Of a DNA stretch of 64,000 nucleotides, positions 59,129 to 64,000 are shown piece after piece; position 1 is the first letter of the stretch, and every line of letters starts with the position of its first letter. Location: the NCBI GenBank assembly GCA_051876105.1, contig JBJEHN010000072.1, positions 1 to 64,000 on the forward strand, given 5' to 3'. The notes beneath the pieces are model-generated. The model was not told the origin of the DNA and searched no databases. It saw only the letters and a list, made by a program, of their open reading frames with translations. The stretch comes from W2P13-069 sp051876105. Its GTDB lineage: Bacteria > Actinomycetota > Coriobacteriia > Coriobacteriales > QAMH01. The position numbers were made by a program, and so were the translations under genes.

Positions 59129-60088
59129 CTAGGCACCTCCCATCAGCAGGCTCAAAACAGCGGTTTGGATGTGGAGCAGGTTCTCCACCTGCTCGGCTGC
59201 GGTGCAGCAGGGGTCCTGGGCGAGCTCGGCGTCGACCTCGGTGCCGCGCGCCGCCGGGTGCGACCACAGCAGCAGGGCGCCGGGGGCCGCCTGGCCCATG
59301 AGCGCGGCGTCGACGAGCGGCGCGCCCGGGCCGACCGTCACAGCTGCAGCTCCCTGCAGGGCCTCTGCCACGCTGGCCGCCATGCGGATGGCACCGCCGG
59401 TGCGCTGGGCCGTCTGACGGCACTCGTCAAGCAGCTCCTGCTCGGGCTGGCCGCCCTGCGGGTCCCACACGGCAAGCTCCGCACCCGCGAGCGCCGCCAT
59501 GGCCAGGTAGCTCGCCGCCAGAGGGCCCTGCGCGCTGCCCAGGTAGGCGATGGGCGCACCCTCCAAGCCGCCCAGGTTCTCCGCCAGGGTCATGGCGTCT
59601 GCCAGGGCCTGCAGGGGCTGGGCGTCCGGGCCGCCGGCGTTGACCACGGGGGCCTGCGCCCACTCCGCCAGCTCCTCGAGCAGCGCGCCCGGCGCCCCGT
59701 CGGCCACGATGCACGAGCAGCAGAGGTCGAGCAGCAGCGCCGCGTCTTGCGGCGCGTCCTCGCCCTGGAGCACATCCGCGCCCTCCGGCACGGCCAGGCA
59801 GCTGCCGCCCAAGCGCGCCACAGAGGCCTCCATCGCCGTGCGGCGCGGCCACGCGGGCGCGGCCATGAGCAGGGCGGCGGTGCTGCCCTCCATCACCAGG
59901 TCCGGGGCCACCACGCCCTGCTCCTCCTTGAGCACAGCGGCAGTGTTGAGCACGAGGTCGAACTCGTCAGGCGTGAGCTCGGCCAGGCGCAGCAGGTCAC
60001 GCCCCGCGAGCTTGGGGCCGCCGTGGCAGGCGCTGCGCATGGCCTCCTCGATGGCGCTCAGGTCGATGTCGAAGTCGAAGTCGGGCAC
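59129..60088 (-). CDS. ornithine-carbamoyltransferase-like protein lacking catalytic motifs
   Basis: This 319-residue protein sits in the argF slot between argD and argR and keeps the OTCase outline: LLRLAELTPDEFDLVLNTAAVLK, MEASVARLGG, VNAGGPDAQPLQALADAMTL, a GGLEGAPIAYLGS second-domain start and AEQVENLLHIQTAVL at the C terminus. However STRT (carbamoyl-phosphate binding) reads AWPRR (79-83), HPCQ reads QPLQ (157-160) and HCLP reads WSHP (275-278). The SMG loop is also lost. Catalysis of the normal reaction is therefore unlikely. It is intact, with GAGAGGAG before GTG at 60088. It may be a regulatory or repurposed paralogue, or act on another substrate. Confidence 0.78.
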   Translation of the reverse strand: MPDFDFDIDLSAIEEAMRSACHGGPKLAGRDLLRLAELTPDEFDLVLNTAAVLKEEQGVVAPDLVMEGSTAALLMAAPAWPRRTAMEASVARLGGSCLAVPEGADVLQGEDAPQDAALLLDLCCSCIVADGAPGALLEELAEWAQAPVVNAGGPDAQPLQALADAMTLAENLGGLEGAPIAYLGSAQGPLAASYLAMAALAGAELAVWDPQGGQPEQELLDECRQTAQRTGGAIRMAASVAEALQGAAAVTVGPGAPLVDAALMGQAAPGALLLWSHPAARGTEVDAELAQDPCCTAAEQVENLLHIQTAVLSLLMGGA

Positions 60089-60105
60089 AGGGGCTCCTCT
60101 CTGCG

Positions 60106-61326
60106 CTAGGCCAGGGCCTCTTCGTAGCACGCGGGCAGCTTGGCCACCAGCACGTCCACGTCTTCCTTGGTGCAGACCAGCGGCGGCAAGAAGCGCATGA
60201 TGTCTGCGGCGGGGTTGTTGAGCACCAGGCCGTGCCCCTGGCCGGCGAGCACCACCTTGCCGGCCACCGGCTGCTCCAGGCTGATGCCGCACATCAGGCC
60301 CTTGCCGCGCACCTGCGTGACGAAGGGCAGCTCGCCCAGCTTCTCGCGCAGGTAGGCACCCGTCTCGTTGACGTTTTCCGCAAAGCCGGGGGCGGACATG
60401 AGCGCGGTGACGGCCTCGCTCGCGGCGCAGGCCAGGGGGCTGCCGCCGAAGGTGGTCCCGTGCATGCCGGGCCTCATCACCTGGGCCACGCCCTCGCGCG
60501 CGGCAAAGGCGCCCATGGGAACGCCGCCGGCGATGCCCTTTGCCATGCTCACGATGTCCGGCTGCACCCCGTAGGTCTGGAAGGCGAAGGGTGCCCCGCA
60601 GCGGAAGAAGCCCGTCTGGACCTCGTCGAAGATGAGCAGCATGTTGTGCTCGTCGCAGATGCGGCGCGCTGCCTCCAGGTACTCCTGGGTGCAGGGCCAC
60701 ACGCCGCTCTCGCCCTGGACGGGCTCGAGCATCACGGCAACGGGCATGGTGCCGTCGACGGGCGTGACCGCGGCGGCCTCCAGGGCGGCGACGTCGTTGA
60801 GGGGCACGTGCGCAAAGCCCTGCGGCAGCGGCGCGAAGGGGTCTTGCTTGGCGTCCTGCGCGGTGGCGGCCAGGGTGGCGTAGGTGCGCCCGTGGAACGA
60901 CTTGTTCGCCGTGATGATGCCGTAGTTGCCGCCGGCGTTCTCCTTGCCCCAGCGGCGCGCCGTCTTGATGGCGCCCTCGTTGGCCTCGGCGCCGCTGTTG
61001 GCGAAGAACACGCGCCAGGGCTCGGCGCTGCCCCCCTGCAGCCAGGAGGTGATGCGCTCGGCCACGGTGCCGCGGTGCTCCACGTAGTAGTAGTTGCTCA
61101 CGTGCAGCAGCTTGGCGGCCTGCTCCTGGATGGCGGCCACCAGGCTGGGCTCGCTGTGCCCCACGCTCACCACGCCGATGCCGCTGAGGAAGTCCAGGTA
61201 CTCGCGGCCCTCGTCGTCGTAGAGGTGCATGCCCTCGCCGCGGACGAACTCCACCGGCTTGCGGGCGAAGGTCTGCATCACGTGGAGCTCGTCGAGCTCC
61301 CTCTCCTTCTCGAACTGAATGCCCAT
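60106..61326 (-). CDS. argD: acetylornithine aminotransferase
   Basis: This 406-residue PLP-dependent class III aminotransferase converts N-acetylglutamate semialdehyde to N-acetylornithine. It has EYLDFLSGIGVVSVGHSEP, FFANSGAEANEGAIKTAR, LIFDEVQTGFFRCG and the PLP lysine in SMAKGIAGGVPMGAF. GGAGG precedes the ATG. It lies 17 nt before the carbamoyltransferase-like gene and 39 nt after argB. Confidence 0.94.
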   Translation of the reverse strand: MGIQFEKERELDELHVMQTFARKPVEFVRGEGMHLYDDEGREYLDFLSGIGVVSVGHSEPSLVAAIQEQAAKLLHVSNYYYVEHRGTVAERITSWLQGGSAEPWRVFFANSGAEANEGAIKTARRWGKENAGGNYGIITANKSFHGRTYATLAATAQDAKQDPFAPLPQGFAHVPLNDVAALEAAAVTPVDGTMPVAVMLEPVQGESGVWPCTQEYLEAARRICDEHNMLLIFDEVQTGFFRCGAPFAFQTYGVQPDIVSMAKGIAGGVPMGAFAAREGVAQVMRPGMHGTTFGGSPLACAASEAVTALMSAPGFAENVNETGAYLREKLGELPFVTQVRGKGLMCGISLEQPVAGKVVLAGQGHGLVLNNPAADIMRFLPPLVCTKEDVDVLVAKLPACYEEALA

Positions 61327-61365
61327 CGGGGCCTCCTTCTCTCTTCTCGTGCGCGCCGGCAGCCG

Positions 61366-62367
61366 CTAGAGGACGGCGCTGCCGCAGGGGGTCTGGACGC
61401 TGCTCTCGAGCTTGGCGGCGAAGTTGCTCACCGGCGCCTCGACGAAGGTCGGGTCCATGCGGTCGTCCAATGAGCGGACGATGAGAGTGCCCACGCCGTC
61501 GTCGGTGAAGATCTCGAGCACCAGGGAGTGCAGGATGGTGCCGTTGATGATGTGCGCCTTCTGCACGCCGGCGGAAAGCGCGGTGACGCAGGCGTTGATC
61601 TTGGGGATCATCCCCTTGGAAAGCGTCCCGCTCTCTGCCAGCTCCACCGCCTCCTGCAGCGCCATGCGCAGCACCAGGGTCGACTTGTCGCTGAAGTCCG
61701 TGTAGAGGCCGTCGACGTCTGTCATGAAGACGATCTTCTGCGCGCCCAGGGCCGCGGCGATCTCTCCGGCGGCGGTGTCAGCGTTGATGTTGAAGTCGCC
61801 GTCCTTGCCGTAGCCCACGGTGGCGATGACGGGGATGTAGTCGGCGCTGATGAGGTCCTCGATGAGGCGGGTGTCGACGGTGTCGACCTTGCCCACGCGC
61901 CCCAGCTCCGGGCTGAGCTGGGAGGCCTGGATGATCTTGGCGTCCGCGCCGTTGAGACCCACGGCGATGGCGCCGTGGGAGTTGATGGAGCGCACCAGCT
62001 CCTGGTTGACCTTGCCCACCAGCGTCATCTTGGCCACCTCCATGGTGGCCTCGTCTGTCACGCGCTGGCCGTTGCTCCAGTGCACGGGGATGTCCATGCG
62101 GCCCATCATCTCGGTGATGGCCGGGCCGCCGCCGTGCACGATCACGGGGTTGGCGCCCATGAGCTTGAGCATGATGAGGTCGTTGACCACGGCTTCGCGC
62201 AGGTCCTCCTGGACCATGGCCGCGCCGCCGTACTTGATGACGACTGTCTTGCCGGTGATGTCCTCGATCCAGGGCATCATCTCCATCAGGGCCTGGGCGC
62301 GCGCCGCGTGGGGCAGCTCGCCCAGCTCCTTGATGCTCACTTCCTGGTACTGCTTGCGATAAATCAT
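61366..62367 (-). CDS. argB: acetylglutamate kinase
   Basis: This 333-residue amino-acid-kinase-fold enzyme phosphorylates N-acetylglutamate. Key segments are VVIKYGGAAM, IVHGGGPAITEMM and NINADTAAGEIAAALGAQKIVFMTDVDGLY. The N-terminal about 35-residue extension resembles that of arginine-sensitive kinases; such extensions help form hexamers under arginine feedback. The C terminus has about 35 residues beyond the fold. It lies 51 nt past argJ. Confidence 0.94.
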   Translation of the reverse strand: MIYRKQYQEVSIKELGELPHAARAQALMEMMPWIEDITGKTVVIKYGGAAMVQEDLREAVVNDLIMLKLMGANPVIVHGGGPAITEMMGRMDIPVHWSNGQRVTDEATMEVAKMTLVGKVNQELVRSINSHGAIAVGLNGADAKIIQASQLSPELGRVGKVDTVDTRLIEDLISADYIPVIATVGYGKDGDFNINADTAAGEIAAALGAQKIVFMTDVDGLYTDFSDKSTLVLRMALQEAVELAESGTLSKGMIPKINACVTALSAGVQKAHIINGTILHSLVLEIFTDDGVGTLIVRSLDDRMDPTFVEAPVSNFAAKLESSVQTPCGSAVL

Positions 62368-62418
62368 GGCTTCCTTCTCGTCCTCGGGTCCCTCCGCTTG
62401 CCGGCTGCCGCGCGGCGC

Positions 62419-63648
62419 CTAGGTGCGGTAGTCCCCGTTGATGGTGATGTAGTCGTGCGTGAAGTCGCAGGTCCACATGCGGGTGGAGTGCTCGCCTGCG
62501 CCCATCCTCACGTCGATGGTGATCTCCGGTTGCTCGAAGCGACGCAGGGCCTCGTCCTCGTCGAAGCCGCAGGGCAGGCCGGCGCGCATCACGGGCATGC
62601 CCATGATGTCGATGTCCACGTCCTCCTGCCTGAAGGCGGCTCCGCTGCGGCCCAGGGCGGCAGCGATGCGGCCCCAGTTGCAGTCGTGGCCGGCGATGGC
62701 GGTCTTCACTAGCGGCGAGTTGGCGATGGTGCGCGCCGCCTTGTCCGCGTCCTGCTCGCTGGCCGCCCCGCTCACGGTGACGGTCACGAGCTTCGAGGCG
62801 CCCTCTCCGTCTGCAGCCATCTTGCGCGCGAGGCTCTCGCACAGGGCGCCCAGCGCCTGGCAGAAGGCCTCGTAGCCCTCGGTGCCCGGCTGCAGCAGCG
62901 GGCCGCCTGCAGCGCCGTTTGCCAGGCAGAAGCAGGAGTCGTTGGTGGAGGTGTCGCTGTCTACGGTGACCTTGTTGAACGAGCGGTCCACCGCTGCCTT
63001 GAGCGCCTGGCGCAGCGCAGCGGGCTCGAGCGCGGCATCCGTGGTGATGACGGCGAGCATGGTGGCCATGTTGGGCATGATCATGCCGGAACCCTTTGCC
63101 ATGCCGCCTATCCTGTAGCGCACGCCTTGCGCCTCGAAGGCCACGGCGCACTCCTTGGCAACCGTGTCCGTGGTCATGATGGCCTGGGCGGCTGCGGCTG
63201 CGGCCTGCGGGGTGCTGCCCAGCTCGGCCACCAGCAGGGGCAGGCCGCTGCGGTAGGGCTCGAGCGGCAGCTGCACGCCGATAACGCCGGTGGAGGCCAC
63301 GAAGACCTCGCCCTGGGGCACGCCGAGCGCCTCGGCCGCAAGGCGCTGGGACTCGAGCGCCACCTCGTCGCCGGGCTTGCCGGTTGCCGCGTTGGCGTTG
63401 CCGGAGTTGAGGATGACGGCGCGTGCGCGCCCGCCCTGGGCAACCGCGCGCGAGAGCTTGACCGGCGCCGCGCAGAACACGTTGCAGGTGAAGGTGCCGG
63501 CAGCCGCCGTGCCCTCCACTTCGGAATAGACCAAGGCGGCGTCCCTGCGCTGCGGGTTGGCCCTGAAGCCCGCGTGCACGCCCGCGGCCTTGAAGCCCGC
63601 CGGCGCAGTCACCCCGCCCTCTGTGAACTCGAACTCAATGGCGCTCAT
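62419..63648 (-). CDS. argJ: glutamate N-acetyltransferase / amino-acid acetyltransferase
   Basis: This 409-residue bifunctional enzyme makes the cycle of acetyl groups in arginine synthesis. It is autoprocessed at the threonine of MTTDTVAKE into alpha and beta chains. AVILNSGNANAATG and VASTGVIGVQLP mark the alpha chain; TVDSDTSTNDSCFCLANG marks the beta chain. The start at 63648 follows a GAGAGGGG site. It lies 52 nt after the argC stop. Confidence 0.94.
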   Translation of the reverse strand: MSAIEFEFTEGGVTAPAGFKAAGVHAGFRANPQRRDAALVYSEVEGTAAAGTFTCNVFCAAPVKLSRAVAQGGRARAVILNSGNANAATGKPGDEVALESQRLAAEALGVPQGEVFVASTGVIGVQLPLEPYRSGLPLLVAELGSTPQAAAAAAQAIMTTDTVAKECAVAFEAQGVRYRIGGMAKGSGMIMPNMATMLAVITTDAALEPAALRQALKAAVDRSFNKVTVDSDTSTNDSCFCLANGAAGGPLLQPGTEGYEAFCQALGALCESLARKMAADGEGASKLVTVTVSGAASEQDADKAARTIANSPLVKTAIAGHDCNWGRIAAALGRSGAAFRQEDVDIDIMGMPVMRAGLPCGFDEDEALRRFEQPEITIDVRMGAGEHSTRMWTCDFTHDYITINGDYRT

Positions 63649-63700
63649 CTCGCGCCCCCCTCTCTCAAAGCGCCTGCCGCGCGGCAGGCGGTGCTCTCTC

Positions 63701-64000
63701 TTACACAACCGGGCAGCTGCCGTCGAGGCCGGCTGCCTCTGCAAAGCCGAAGGCGATGTTAGCCGCCTGGACCGCCTGGCCGGCGGCGCCCTTCACCAGG
63801 TTGTCGATGGCGCAGCTGGCGATGAGCATGTCCCCCTGGGGGCTCACCTTGACGCCCACCTGGGCCCTGTTGCTGCCCTCGACCCAAGCCGTCTGGGGCA
63901 TCATGCCCTGCGGCAGCGCGGTGACGAAGGGCTCGCCCTCGTAGCGCGCGGCGTAGAGCGCGTGCGCCTGCTCGTCGGTGAGGGGCTGGGCCAACGGCAG
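63701..64000 (-). CDS. argC: N-acetyl-gamma-glutamyl-phosphate reductase, C-terminal part
   Basis: Only the last about 100 residues are present; the gene continues past the right edge. Visible are GSNRAQVGVKVSPQGDMLIASCAIDNLVKGAAGQAVQAANIAFG, the typical C terminus of ArgC, which reduces N-acetylglutamyl phosphate with NADPH. It heads the visible part of the argCJBD cluster. Confidence 0.93.
   Translation of the reverse strand: MPLAQPLTDEQAHALYAARYEGEPFVTALPQGMMPQTAWVEGSNRAQVGVKVSPQGDMLIASCAIDNLVKGAAGQAVQAANIAFGFAEAAGLDGSCPVV

Noticed and set aside
59129..60088. Calling the gene argF
   Set aside because: All catalytic OTCase motifs are changed, so position alone does not justify the name.

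Overview
The window looks like chromosome from a GC-rich anaerobic actinobacterium, most probably a member of Coriobacteriia (Olsenella/Atopobiaceae-like). The reasons are an oxygen-independent ribonucleotide reductase (nrdD/nrdG) with paired NrdR-type boxes, acetate kinase, rpoB-rpoC with no rplJ-rplL upstream, a compact arginine cluster of actinobacterial order, strong third-position G/C bias, and frequent GTG/TTG starts. The taxon is inferred from gene content; no rRNA gene is present. No tRNA, rRNA, phage, integrase or insertion-sequence transposase was seen. Most genes lie on the minus strand.

Layout. 1-4.6 kb: a 52-bp-period palindrome array, a small CPTC thioredoxin-fold protein, a secreted protein, a sodium/proline symporter (putP) and a divergent LysR regulator. 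4.8-10.7 kb: a P-type ATPase, rsmI, gapA and a secreted leucine-rich-repeat protein. 10.7-18.5 kb: proB, obg, a glutamate-cysteine-ligase-like gene, a MOSC protein, glmM, ackA and a receiver-only response regulator. 18.7-24.5 kb: uspA, a metallo-beta-lactamase-fold hydrolase, a flavin reductase, valS and the infC-rpmI-rplT operon, whose infC appears to start with AUA behind a leader attenuator. 25-32 kb: a membrane glycosyltransferase, two envelope hypotheticals, and the coupled metG-tatD-flavoprotein-rsmA cluster. 32-40 kb: rpoC and rpoB. 40.6-48.4 kb: phosphodiesterase, M29 aminopeptidase, soluble sensor kinase, coaX, its probable OmpR-type regulator, an HtrA protease, a heavy-metal permease and mobA. 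48.5-57.3 kb: nrdG, nrdD, rsgA and two TrkH potassium transporters with associated OB-fold proteins. 57.4-64 kb: argG, argR, an ornithine-carbamoyltransferase homologue lacking its catalytic motifs, argD, argB, argJ and the end of argC.

The most unusual signal is non-coding. At least five large stem structures lie just downstream of minus-strand genes: class A at 4589 and 40403, class B at 20453 and 30512, and a related class C at 24954. Copies within a class share a conserved core but carry unrelated outer arms that remain complementary within each copy, and inner helices show compensatory changes. In the two class B copies the stop codon of the aminoacyl-tRNA synthetase gene (valS, metG) lies inside one arm. 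This is what a structured 3'-UTR RNA or a structured mobile repeat family would look like. A second non-coding theme is short repeats spaced by near-integral helical turns (52 bp at 149-366 and 7358-7428; about 20 bp at 24739-24840) upstream of genes. A third is four intergenic copies of a TGGGACAGTGGGG palindrome.
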